Below are positions 52,267 through 62,956 of a DNA stretch of 64,000 bases, piece after piece. The DNA comes from Oikopleura dioica (Eukaryota > Chordata > Appendicularia > Copelata > Oikopleuridae). Below the pieces are notes generated by a model that ran no database searches, had not been told where the DNA came from, and worked only from the letters and a program-made list of their open reading frames with translations. Position numbers and translations under genes: made by a program. The stretch is from NCBI GenBank assembly GCA_907165135.1, contig OU015570.1, positions 2,383,525 to 2,447,524 on the forward strand, read 5' to 3'. Positions within the stretch are counted from its first letter, which is position 1, and the number at the start of each line of letters is the position of its first letter.

Positions 52267-52479
52267 TCAAAAGAGAACAGAGATGGTGCTGCCAAAGGCG
52301 TTATTGATGGCAGCTTTGCTTCCGTAGCTGACCGTGTAGTCGACGATATTTTTTTCTTGCTGCTTGCAGATGATCTTGAGCTTCCTGCGCAGTCGCTGGC
52401 TCTTGGTTCGCAAAAACGGCACATTTTTCTTTTGGAGGGTTTTTCCAATCTTTTTCGTAAAGCCCTTGAGAGAAAACAT
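52267..52479 (-). CDS. 70-residue basic protein, core-like
   Basis: MFSLKGFTKKIGKTLQKKNV starts a Lys/Arg-rich N-terminal half (TKSQRLRRKLKIICKQQEKN), followed by a neutral, Gly/Ala/Ser-rich end (KAAINNAFGSTISVLF). Size, charge and its place near the right TIR resemble small core or scaffold proteins of adenovirus-like elements. That is a compositional argument only. Intact. Confidence 0.55.
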   Translation of the reverse strand: MFSLKGFTKKIGKTLQKKNVPFLRTKSQRLRRKLKIICKQQEKNIVDYTVSYGSKAAINNAFGSTISVLF

Positions 52480-52766
52480 TATTCAGTTGCTGTAGATATT
52501 GATTTTAAATGACAACTAGAAAATTGGAGCGCATTTATACCTACCTCGGTTTCTAGCGCCAATTTTTCACGCCTTGTGTTATTGGAATTTGATTTAATCA
52601 ATTTAGATTGGACCGCAATCGAAGCATCATCTACATCCAGCATCTACATCTTCCGCCAGCTGTGCCACCATCGTCCTGCAATAAAGCCTTCTTCCGCGAA
52701 AATGGGTGCAACTTGTCGTTATTTATGCAGATAAGATCTTTTGAAATTTAAAATTTCACGCCCCAG

Positions 52767-53104
52767 GATTCTAGAGCCTAGCGGCCACTTTTATTGACCA
52801 CTCGTTTTTATTGACCACTTTATTTTTTATCGAACGATTTATTTTATTGACCACTTAATTGACCACTCGAGTAAAATGTCTGGCTAGAGCCTGGCTGCAA
52901 ATCGCCCAAAACTGCACCGAGTCCAAACGGCCTGCCGTACGGCCTGCCCACCCTAGTCAAAGTCTGAATATTTTCCAAGTATTTGCCCCGGGGTCCCCAT
53001 ATGTCGAGCGCGCAAAATCCACCCTTTTTTCACTTTTTTCATTTTGGACTCGGCGCGGCGAAAGGGCGGCCTGCAGCTAAGCCCTAGCCAGACATTATAC
53101 TACT
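52767..53104 (-). repeat. Right terminal inverted repeat of the Polinton
   Basis: Reverse complement of 13883-14207, ending ...CATTATACTACT and followed by GTCTAT (53105-53110). The outer 236 bp are identical to the left copy. The inner GTGGTCAATAAAA units differ in number and spacing, giving 338 bp here against 325 bp at left. Confidence 0.95.
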
Positions 53105-53110
53105 GTCTAT
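53105..53110. other. 6-bp target-site duplication (GTCTAT), right
   Basis: Exact repeat of 13877-13882. The adjoining DNA on both sides belongs to the interrupted LTR retrotransposon. Confidence 0.92.
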
Positions 53111-54324
53111 GCCGAAAACATTTTACATCGCAAAACTTTCAGAGGTTAGTTCAGCTTAGATTTTAAGTCTTTTATGATTCTCAATCATAATTTGGTTTTT
53201 TTTTTCCTAAATTTAATTGCATCAGTTTGCGCTTGATAAAATCTTTTCATAATGTGATGATAACTACTATACTACTGTCATTGTTGTTTGTAAGAAACCC
53301 TTTACATACCTTTTGTGTTGTTTTTGTTGTAATTTCGAAGGACTCGTTTTCGCGTTGGGGCCCATCCTTCAATTTTCTTATTCATAGTCATTTTTTCGGC
53401 TATGTTATTTCGTTATGATGAAATCGTTTCGTAGCACATCGCAAGCCCAACTGTGTTGCGATTTTTCAGGCAGATTGCGCTCAATACGTTTCATCTTGGA
53501 TCAATGTCGAATCCTTTCTGCTTTCTTATTCCTTTTTGTTTTCTGCCATTGAAGTGACTTCGAGCTTTTTATGTGGAAAATCCCGTCTCCAAGCTGAAGT
53601 AAAGGAATCGTTTTGGACACCATAACCTTTTTCTGTCGATTTACCTAGCTAATTCTGTCGTGTTTTCGTCAGTTGATCAGGGTTATTGTTTCCTCGGCTC
53701 CACATCGAGATCGACATTGCTTTTCGCCCGCACCAAAGGTTGTTGATTCCGAACATCCCGTGTTCCAGTGTCCACCGCTTTTCGAATCAAAGTGTTATTG
53801 TCATCACTCAGAATTAACAATAACCTACGCAGGTTTTTGCCCTTGCAATTTCCGGGATTCTGTGCATCAAACGTGTACGTTGTTGATGGACTGAAAATCG
53901 CCCTCGAAAAGCCCAAGCAGAGTTCATGTTGATAATTCCAGTCAGCTGTATCGTTTCGACAATTTCAATTATGTCTGAAAGTTCCATATGTTAACTCTAC
54001 CGTGTAATTTGGTAAAATTTAAGTGTAAACGGATACGGATCTAAAGTTTCAGTACAATGAAGATGGTTTCATCGCGCCAGGATCGGGCGGCTTCTTCTTT
54101 CCTAAAGCAGGCGGGATTCGAGACCCTTAGGGTTGATCAGACCAGGTCAGGTTTCGCGCAGGTGGCTTAGTGCAGGGCTTCCAACTCACGCCCACAATTG
54201 CCAAAGTCGCTCGTGCCCGTCGACTTGAAAGTATCACTCATTGCAGAAGCGCAATTTTGGCTCACTTCTTTGAATAAAGATCATCCGCTTGATTCTATTA
54301 TGATCCAATGTGCCGAAATTTTTG
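53111..54324. other. Retrotransposon interior after gag, no pol seen
   Basis: About 1.2 kb between the gag-like ORF and the Polinton. Only short ORFs occur, and no protease or RT motif is visible on the minus strand. It continues across the Polinton at 13876. Confidence 0.5.
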
Positions 54325-55755
54325 TTATTTTCCGTAAAAGCAGTCGCAAGCGACTGTTACCTTTTTTGTCCATGTGAAGGTTTTTCGAACTGCAGTTTTT
54401 AATTGACTGAAAGTGATATCATCATCGTCAATTCCAAGTAGGCGTGTCATCTCAGCGTATTCTTGTTGATTGCAGTTCTTCATTGTCATAACCTGAAGAA
54501 TGCAAACCGCTTCGGTGGCCCTTGGGTCCTTTCCTGTTGTTGTTTTGTATTTCGAGCAGAGACGCAAGAAGAACCGCATAAGCGTTTCATTTTGGCCGCG
54601 AGTCATCCTCAGCACATCTGTTGCCGTCGCTGATCTGAAGGGAGCCAGAAGGGCTCCAACGGAATCCACAAATGATTCGAAGTCTTTGCGTTCGCCATCT
54701 TCTATGATTTCGTCGATGTAACGATCTCGAGGTCGAAGCGTCATGATGAGCAAGTTCATCATCTGTTTGTCAGACAGCCCAGACTCGCAAGCGTATTTGA
54801 AAGCACTCTTGTTTCGGTTGAAATGTTCCCAGAACGTCAGGTTCGGCTCAGTCCAGTTCCGAAGTCCATATTTTTCCGGGCTTGATATGATGACTTTGTC
54901 GGGATCACGCTTCGGCAATTCTGTTCCTTTGTGTCCTTGCTCACCGTCTGAGAGAAAGGTGTTCGTCTGAGTCCCTCTTTTGTTTTTTCCGCTGGTTTCA
55001 GGCTCAGGATCAGTGAGCGGGACATCGAGGTTAGTCTTGCTAGATTTTAATTCGTTGTTTCGAGAAGACATTTTTGGGTTTCGCAGTCTAAATAAGGAAT
55101 AGTTTATATGTCTTTTCTTCCTTTTTGTTAATTTTTGCAAGCCTTGAATTTTGTGAAAACTTTCAGGAAGCTTTCCCGAGAGAGGGATTTTACGCGTATT
55201 TTCGCTTGTCGGGAAGGGGAGGTTTCTTTGTAGCTGGCCATTGATTGCGAACGCTCGTTGTGCCTGCCGTTGTTCTCGTTGCGTTTCGTATTCAGATGAG
55301 AATTGTCGGATTCGATGGTCAGTTGTACGACAAAGCTCACAGTTATCCAGGTTTGAATTGAGCAGCAGAGACCAGGTCCGTTCATTGTTGATTTTTCTAA
55401 AGAAAAACCTTGCCGTTTGCTTTTGGGCTGCGTAAAGAGAAATGTAGTTCGTCCGGATGCGACGAAATTCAATTGTGATTTTGAAATGCCATTCTAGCAG
55501 CTCATCAAGCGTAGTTGGCGCAGGGCTGGTTTCGAGGATTCTTTCAAGATTTCTCAGAGCTGTTCTTGGTGAATAATTTGGCAGGGCTGAAGAGTTAGCC
55601 GTTCTTTGAATCATCACTACGATTGAGCCGATAATTCCGTCACTTTCCGATTGATGGCCAATCGGGTATCGTTTGCCGGCGAGTGCGTCGGGAATCACTT
55701 CGAGATACATTTGTTTAATTCTATTCGTGACGTTGCTGCCTTGTTTCACACTCAT
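54325..55755 (-). CDS. Gag-like protein of the LTR retrotransposon
   Basis: A 476-codon open frame. The C-terminal half reads as a gag capsid: TFWEHFNRNKSAFKYACESG, LSDKQMMNLLIMTLRPRDRY, FVDSVGALLAPFRSAT, then QNETLMRFFLRLCSKYK and EYAEMTRLLGI, a helical bundle with the linker typical of Ty3/gypsy capsids. A zinc knuckle is not seen. The N-terminal half (to about 55080) may be partly leader: an acceptor-like TTATTTAG lies just before MSSRNNELKSSKTN (about 55070), which could be the true start after splicing. It lies on the same strand as the primer-binding site and RING ORF, supporting one element. Confidence 0.65.
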   Translation of the reverse strand: MSVKQGSNVTNRIKQMYLEVIPDALAGKRYPIGHQSESDGIIGSIVVMIQRTANSSALPNYSPRTALRNLERILETSPAPTTLDELLEWHFKITIEFRRIRTNYISLYAAQKQTARFFFRKINNERTWSLLLNSNLDNCELCRTTDHRIRQFSSEYETQREQRQAQRAFAINGQLQRNLPFPTSENTRKIPLSGKLPESFHKIQGLQKLTKRKKRHINYSLFRLRNPKMSSRNNELKSSKTNLDVPLTDPEPETSGKNKRGTQTNTFLSDGEQGHKGTELPKRDPDKVIISSPEKYGLRNWTEPNLTFWEHFNRNKSAFKYACESGLSDKQMMNLLIMTLRPRDRYIDEIIEDGERKDFESFVDSVGALLAPFRSATATDVLRMTRGQNETLMRFFLRLCSKYKTTTGKDPRATEAVCILQVMTMKNCNQQEYAEMTRLLGIDDDDITFSQLKTAVRKTFTWTKKVTVACDCFYGK

Positions 55756-56079
55756 TATTTCTGGTCTTAATTGTGTTGCGATTGTATCTAAATATGATCA
55801 ATTGTCGAGATTTTTCGAGAGCTCCGCTGACTCTTTAATCATCGAGCTCCGCCGAGGTTTTCACGGAGATAGTGCACTTTTGGCTGTAAATCAAAGGCTT
55901 AGCCGAATGCCAAGCTTAGACCTAAAGAACACATTTTTAACGAAGGTAATCGTATAAATAAAAGCGTATATGCGTTTTGAGCAAAGAATCAATGCTTTCT
56001 TGTAAACAATTCCTAAACCTCTCTTTTTTTTGGCAAAAATCGGGGGCTGTGCCTTTTATTACAGCAAAATTTTCTAAGA

Positions 56080-57130
56080 AGAAATTTTGGTTAATTTTGA
56101 GCAGAGTTTTGCCGCCGAGGGAGCGAAAATTCATATTTAAGTTGGCGCTTCTGGCAAAGATCGAGGGCTCCGCTGGAGGCCGCAGCCAGAATAACTTGAG
56201 ATGGCCCAAATTTGGCAAAAAATCAAGGGCTCCGCCGGAGCCAGTTCAAAAATTTAGTTGTAATGAGCCTCTTCGGCGAAAATCCTATAGAGCTCCTTCG
56301 GGACCCAGCCGGAAAACGAGTTAAAATGGGCCGTCTTGGCAAAAATTCTGCATGGCTCCGCCGGGGCCTGCTCAAAATTAAGTTTTAATGGGCCTTCTTG
56401 GCGAAATTCTGCAGGGCTTCGCCGGGGCCCGGCCGAAAATCAGGGTTAAATGCGCCTCCTCGGCAAAAATTCTGCATGGCTCCGCCGGGGCTCGGCCGAA
56501 AATCAAGTTAAACTGGCCTTTTCGGCAAAAAATCTGCATGGCTCCGCCGGGGCCTGCTCAAAAAATAAGTTTTAATGGGCCTTCTTGGCAAAAATTCTGC
56601 AGGGCTCCGCCGGGGCCCAGCCGAAAATAAAGTTAAGGTGGGCCTTTTCGGCAAAAATTCTGCAGGGCTCCGCCGGGGCCCGGCCGAAAATCAAGTTTAA
56701 TATGCCTCTCGGCTAAATTTGGGCAGAACTCCGTCGGGGTCCGGCCTTAAATTACTTTTAAAAGTGCCTTCTTGGCAAAATTTGCGCAGGGCTCCGCCGG
56801 GGCCGCAGCTAAAAATCATTTTCAATACGTCTCTTGGCAGAAAAATCATAGAAGCTCCGCCGGGGCCCGTGCAAAAGTCCATCTAGATCGCCTTATTGGT
56901 AAAAATTGGGCAGGACTCCGTCGGGGTCGGCCTTAATTTAAGTTTCAAATTTGCCTTTCTGGCAGGAATTTCACAGGGCTCCGCCGGGGCCTCGGCCAAA
57001 AATAACTTTTAAATACGCCTTTTGGCAATAATTGGGCAGGACTCCGTCGGGGTCCGCCTTTATTTTAGTTTTAATATGCCTTTCTGGCAAAATTTGCGCA
57101 GGGCTCCGCCGGGGCCTCGGCCAAAAAAGA
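56080..57130. repeat. Tandem repeat with GGCTCCGCCGGGGCC core, unit about 60-63 bp
   Basis: Roughly 17 units share the phrase GGCAAAAATTCTGCAGGGCTCCGCCGGGGCC followed by CGGCCGAAAATCAAGTTTAA. The CTCCGCCGGGGCC...CGGCC parts can pair within a unit. It lies in the 5' leader of the retrotransposon, between LTR and gag, where a packaging or ribosome-entry structure might sit. Confidence 0.85.
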
Positions 57131-57696
57131 ACTTAAAACCTAGCAATTGCCCTTACCCAGACCCGAAGACCTCTCCTAAAGGCGTGTCCACCGGATAGCC
57201 CCTCTAAGAGCGAGCTCCCGATCCTTACACACAGCCCTGGAGGTAAGCCTTTCTCCAGCAAAAAGAGCTTGCGACCCGTTAACGAAGTTTACCTCACTCA
57301 GAGCGTAAAGAGCGTACATTCGGAAAGTGGTCCGCCCCAGCCGAAACATCCTTCAAACAGACCCTGCCGGGCCCTAGGGATGACATGGCCGTCTCGTCGT
57401 GGTGGTAAACCCGTATCCCCTTTAGTTTTTTTGGACTAACCTGGTTTTGGCGGCTTCTATTGTGGAGCTTGAAAATCGCGAAAATTCCTTTTTTTGCTGT
57501 GTCTTCTATCTCGGGATCGGCGAAAATGGCGCAGATTTCAGATTTCCAAATCGTAATTACCCATATTCGTTCGTCATTCAGCCATGACTGCAGATATTCG
57601 TAGAATCAGGTGCTATTTTTGTTGACAGCTATGATTGATCAGGAATCGTACCAACGGTCATCAATCATGATCGGAGCAGCAAGCGGGCAGGTTCGT
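57131..57696 (-). other. GC-rich 5' leader of the retrotransposon
   Basis: On the minus strand this leader contains donor-like sites (GTCTGGGTAAGG near 57150 and GTGAGGTAAAC near 57290), so the gag message may be spliced across the tandem repeat. No ORF with a recognisable domain. Confidence 0.4.
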
Positions 57697-57713
57697 CAAT
57701 ACTTCTGACACCA
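57697..57713 (-). other. Primer-binding site
   Basis: On the minus strand TGGTGTCAGAAGT follows one base after the 5' LTR. A TGG start, complementary to the tRNA CCA end, is typical. The priming tRNA was not determined. Confidence 0.75.
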
Positions 57714-57714
57714 A

Positions 57715-58075
57715 TGTTGTAATATGGTTCCTGATTTATGATTACTATAGTAACTATAGTTAGTACATATGTACTAAGCTAAGTTCCTGCTAAGTAAGCA
57801 TACTACTTTTGGATTGACGATAATTCGGTGTTTATTTGTGATTCTGGGGCAAGGCCAGAATGAGGGAAAATGGGCATGGTCAGGCACTTTTATAGGAGCG
57901 CTCGCTCACAAGTCTCACTTCAAGTTCGACTTTATTTCTGAGCTGCAGTTCCGAGTTGAGTGATGAGCTCGCGCTTCGCAGTTGGTGCTCGCGCTCGCCC
58001 CTCAGCTTCGGATTCTGTGAGCTTGGCTCGAGACTCGACTTTCGTTTTTGTTATCATAAGTTATGGACCATAACA
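57715..58075 (-). repeat. 5' LTR of the retrotransposon
   Basis: Near-identical direct repeat of 9746-10106, followed by GTAT (58076-58079). On the minus strand it reads TGTTATGGTCCATAAC ... ATTACAACA. Confidence 0.9.
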
Positions 58076-58141
58076 GTATGAAAGTGATAAAGATGATAAA
58101 TTATGTTAGTTAAAATGATATGGATAAAATGTATAATTATG

Positions 58142-58204
58142 CGACTAACCGGTGATCGCGTTGGAAAATGATCGCATTCCCTTCGCTCTCGGCGCCGCAA
58201 TGTT
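58142..58204. repeat. Target-site repeat, right copy
   Basis: GACTAACCGGTGATCG and CTCTCGGCGCCGCAATGTTAGG match 9650-9741. The middle differs. See the left copy. Confidence 0.6.
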
Positions 58205-58209
58205 AGGAT

Positions 58210-61200
58210 GATAGTGATAAGAATGTTAACTTGTATTAGTTTGATGATAGAAATAGTGATATGAGCATGAATATTGAAATAATGTTTATTTTCTTTTTAA
58301 ATCATACATATAAGATTTAAATATTTACAATCGAACTTATATAATAGTTTGAAAATTCTGGCTGGTTGAATATGTCTTTTTCTTTACTTGAAATGGCCTT
58401 AAGTTAAGGCCCTTAACTTATTTGTTATAATTTATTTCTTATTCTCTGTACAAACTTATGAAAAACTAATTTATTGTGAAAAAGGAGAGTCGAAGAGTGC
58501 GCGCTGTCTTATCAGTTGGCCGCGCCGCGCAGTGACTGAATATTACTTTTACTGCTTTTTATAATTTCTTACTGTTCACTTTTTTTACATTCTATGAGTT
58601 TGCTTATCATTTTTCAAATTTGATGTTAAAATTAACTTCACTTTATTCAGTCATTTTTTAATAATTTATAATTTATCTTTCTTAAAAGAATCGGATATAT
58701 TTTGTTCAAAAAGGTACATATAGGTTTTCAAATGCGTAAGATATTTACAATTAGATAAAATGGAGAAAAGCTAGCCTGGGCTAGGAATCGAAGTGATGAC
58801 TTCAAGTGGTAAAAGTTTTAAAAAGGCAGACAGAACAAGTTGAACATAAACTGTAAATCTACAGAATATAAATGCGAGGTGAACTACTGGAAATTCCAGT
58901 TTCACTTGGCACAATTCTCCTTGTCATCATGGATTGATGGACAGTTTGTGATAGTAAGGACCGGTAATACAAGCAGCACAAACGGAAGCATTTTATACAT
59001 CATACAGACCCAATTAATCGTGTTCTACTCATGCTAGAGAAAAACAAAGACCACCATGTGAAAGAGCACGTTTCAATTAGTATACGTACTAATTTTCAAT
59101 AAGTTATCTCATCGGGAAGGCCATTTCGACAAAAAATGTCGACTTAGACTCGTGGGGTTACGCCCTCCAATTGGACTCGTGGGGTTAACAAACTTACAGT
59201 ATATATGCACAATGACACGCCTTTCAAAACTGCACTAGCCGATTTTTTGAAACGGCTCATTTTTGTGCATTTCTTGGGCGATTTTTAATGAGAAAAAATG
59301 CATATAGATGAATCATTCCATTATTTAAGGGTGTTCCCACATACCAATCCTTATCATATTTGAATATGTTGTAGAGAAGGGCTTGCTGATTCTTTTGACT
59401 GCTGGACGAATTCTGCAGACCTCGATTACGGTACTTTCTAGAGCTTCAAAGTCGTTAAAGTCTGCCAGATATGAAATTTCAAAATTTTCAACTTTTGATC
59501 TACGCATGCTACAATGACGATTTATAGGCTATAAATTATAATTGTGCAGCTATATAACGCAGGTCCTCTCCTTTCGCGCCGCCTACGCCGCGCTCCATTT
59601 GAAAATTCTCGCGACCATGTTTACTTGTTTACCAGTCTCCAGATCATCTTCTTTTGATCCTTTTTCCTGCGAAGAGCGCTGTTTTGATTCAAATTCTAGA
59701 GAAAACTTTTGTTAAACTGCTTCTGCTTGTATTTTCCAACTAGATTCGTCTTTTTTCATTCTTTTCAGACGGAATCTAGTTGTTGTAGAGAAATTGCTTG
59801 GGATCTTGGCTCTGATGAAGAAGATCCTACAACTCAGGAATCGTTGGAGTCCGGTGAATTTGTCGAGAAGCAACCACGGCGAAGAACTCCCACTTTACGC
59901 GATCAGCTCGAGAAAAGTGGCGGTGGCGACCTTTTGGAAGTTACAGTAATATTGAAAGCTTCTTCAGCGAATTGATCAAGCTCTTTCATCCACTCTGATC
60001 TTGATCTTCCGTTCAATGAATATTCTAAGAGAATTCTCTTCGAAGTATGTTTCATTTATAAAAACTCTCACCTTGGAAATTGCAATAGGAAGTATTGCAG
60101 CATGTTACCCTACTAAACGAGCGAGGTCCTAAATTTTGGTGGAAGACTTCCGGAAGGCCAAACTGCTCCAAGTTAGTTTGATCTTTCGACATCTCGCAGA
60201 GAGTGGGGAATTTATCCTTCTTCACGTGATCAACCTCTACTGAATGGCCCATTCTAACTTAATTTGCCTGTGATTACATTTTTGGGAAGAGGGAATACTT
60301 TCTTCCTCGATGCTTTTTCTTGTTAAATTTGTCGCACAACCAGCGAGTTCGATCACTTTCGGTGCACATTGAGAGCTATACTGACTACAGACGCCATCTT
60401 GGAAGGACTTATTGAAGTATTCTATGTGGAAGCAACTTCCTCCTAGAACTTTGCACAAAACTTCATCTGGGTAATCTGGGACTACAATCTGAGGCAGGGG
60501 TTCTCTTCCATGATTTCAAGGCTTTTTCTGTATTGAAACCCTGGCTTGAAAGGATCTGTACTTGATTCGATCTTTTCGAATTCGGGAAAAGTGCAGATCT
60601 TGTCGGCTTTTTCGTCGATAAATACTTTATTTTCTTTCCTAGAATTTAAAATTGGGGTCGATCAAGCTTTTTACAGATGATTTCGTAATTTAGCACCCTC
60701 TCTAAATTCGTCGATAGGTTATTCTTGCATCTGCAAACTCTGTATTCTGCATCTTCAAAGTCTCTTGCCGTGGCTAGAAAGAAGGATAATATAAAAATTA
60801 AATCCATGTTTGAGGAAATGAAAAGTGCCCTAGCTTGGGAATAAAATGCAAATGCTTATTGAATTCAGAATAATGAATGAGAAAGAATTGACAGCACCTG
60901 TCAATCAAGATATTTTATTAAGCAAGGGTCAAGGAACTTAACTTTATGAAGTTATTGCTTATTCATAAGTTCATTTTGTTCCATCTTTATTTTGCTGATC
61001 CAGGCATCAAACTCTGTTGTTTGAACTCCTGAAGGCGGTAAAAAGCATGCGCTTTGAGATTCTTTCAAGTCTTGTTGAACGTACAGTTAATAATGGAATT
61101 TTTGGACATTTTTTGCCGCACAATTTTCTCAAAAATGTCCAAAAATTTGATACACGCTCCCGAAAAAAATGTCCCATCCAAATCGCTTAAAAATTTTTTT

Positions 61201-62950
61201 TGATGAAAATCTCGGTCGTTTCCTTTCTTTTCCTCGTTCAAAAGACAAGAAGCAATTCTAGGGGCACTAGATAAACTTTCAATTTTAATTTTCTTTAAAA
61301 AAAGTAAAATTTTTGATAAGAAAAACGTCATTATTGATAGAAAAACTGAAAATTAAAAATTTTGCCCCAGAAAATGTCCAAAAATTTGATACAAGAACTC
61401 TTAAAAAATGTCGCAAGAAAACCCCTTAAAATCGCAAAAATGTCCAAAAATTTGATGTCCAAAAATTCCATAAAAAACTGTACCGCGATTTCATTTTGAC
61501 ATTTTGCAAGCGGTTTGAGGGCGCACGAGCGCAACGCCGAGGGGGAATTTCGTTTTCGGACTTTCGAACTCTCGCTCCGGGCGGAAAGTGGCTCCAACCT
61601 AGGGCGCTAATCCCCTCAAAGAAACCCCGCGCTCTTTCTTCTTCGCTGAGTAAATATAACATAAAGAATTTTACAAATATTAAAAAGTTTCAGAGAAAAA
61701 TTGGAATAATCTATCGATTCATACAATTTCGAGTAAAATGATACCAATATTAAATTTATAAATAAATTTACGATTATTTGGCTTTTGAATCGAGCAAACA
61801 ACGTTTAAAGACAGTAATCTGTCTTCATATCCAGGAATTTGGACACACTCATTCATTAACTTCTGGATCTGATCAATTTTTCTTTTATATTTAACTTTGT
61901 CTTTGGAAAGAATGCCGCATTCTGAATGCGGGATCCTTCCGCCATTGGAAAAAAAGTGAAATCAAGCGTTTAAAAATTAAGCGAAATTATGAAAAGGCCA
62001 TCCCTTCCTTGTTTTTTCTACTCACTGAGGATCTTCGTCGAGCAGCATCTTCTTTCAAATCTCTTTTTGAAACTCTCTTTTTCAGCGTTCAAAACTTCAA
62101 ATTATTTTTAACCGATTTCACACTTTTTGACTTCCGGGAGAGAACTGTAAGTCAGCATGCGTATTTATTTGCGTACAAGGCAGTCAAGTTCAACCCAATT
62201 TTGTTTATCTTGATGAAAATGTGCCATTTCCGAGCTTTCGCCGCGGGAGATCGTAGCCAAGTTTTTGTCAAAAGATTACTATCAAGTAATTGGTATCGTT
62301 TCGAAGCTGCTTTTTCCCTGATTTCGATTATGATATTTCCATTTAGAAAAGACTGATTTCCGTAATAATGATTCTTCAGTAAAATAAAGTCCAGTGAGGG
62401 GGGATTAACGTCGCCGCCGGATAAAAAGACAAAAGTTGCGCGATGGCCGCGTGAGAACTCGCACGGCGCCGACACCGTCGATTTTCCTAGGTGCCGCGGA
62501 AAGTTAAAAAAGGTGCTAGAAAAAAGAGTTGACTTTCTCGGGTTAGAAAAAAGGCTTGATTTTTGTAACCCAAGAGAGAGTTGCAAACAGTCCAAATGAA
62601 ATCGCGGTATCTACTGAGACCACCGAGACATCTCTCTCGCGATGTATTGACGAGTGCGACGAGTGCGACGACACAAGACGAGTGCGACGACAATCTACAT
62701 GTGGATATGGATCCGTATGACGGTCTGCCGCAAATTACACAGGATGTACCCGTCTTGTTGGAGCCTGTTCTTCGTCGGTACGCTGCTGCACCTTACGTTG
62801 GGCCTCGTACTGATGCTGATCGAGCTCATGATGTCTTCTACTTGCAGTCTGGCGGGTAGATCTCTTCCAGTGGACCTCGTCGGCCGTTTAATCGACTGAG
62901 TCGGGTCGTTATCACTCTGCCAGCTACTCCTCCTTGATTTTCATGTTTTT
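58210..62950. other. AT-rich flank, no supportable gene
   Basis: Nearly 5 kb with only short, motif-free ORFs. Noted items: a direct repeat GACTCGTGGGGTTA (about 59150 and 59175); AATGTCCAAAAATTTGATAC-type repeats in several copies at 61130-61460, probably a degenerate transposon end; and a run of GACGAGTGCGAC units at 62648-62692. The plus ORF at 59709-59975 (TESSCCREIAWDLGSDEEDP) shows no family. Confidence 0.4.
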
Positions 62951-62956
62951 AATAAT

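Larger units (their letters stand above)
13883..53104. mobile_element. Giant Polinton/Maverick element, 39,222 bp
   Basis: Its termini are inverted repeats starting AGTAGTATAATGTCTGGC, identical over about the first 236 bp, and it is flanked by a perfect 6-bp duplication. Inside are protein-primed DNA polymerase B, retroviral-type integrase, a packaging ATPase and a double-jelly-roll capsid candidate, which together define Polintons. At 39 kb (about 35 kb without the nested transposon) it is well above the usual 15-25 kb. The extra length is a plus-strand arm of eight accessory genes at 15.4-35.9 kb. Most genes contain short spliceosomal introns, so the element is expressed by the host nuclear machinery. 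Identical TIR tips argue for recent insertion. A viral life cycle is possible given the capsid genes but not shown. Confidence 0.93.
9746..58075 (-). mobile_element. LTR retrotransposon, about 9.1 kb, split by the Polinton
   Basis: Two direct repeats of 361 bp (9746-10106 and 57715-58075) differ at only a few bases and have TG...CA ends (TGTT/AACA). They are flanked by the same four bases, GTAT, at 9742-9745 and 58076-58079. Read on the minus strand, TGGTGTCAGAAGT follows the right LTR (primer-binding site) and AAGGGGGGAAAAG precedes the left LTR (polypurine tract), so transcription runs right to left. Removing the 39.2-kb Polinton and one 6-bp duplication leaves about 9.1 kb. It encodes a gag-like ORF and a RING-finger ORF. 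No RT, RNase H or integrase frame was found, so it is probably non-autonomous or has lost pol. Confidence 0.88.

Noticed and set aside
61065-61662. Repeated minus-strand ORFs containing FLDIF phrases
   Set aside because: They come from a short repeated DNA phrase (TGTCCAAAAATTTGATAC) rather than from a conserved protein.
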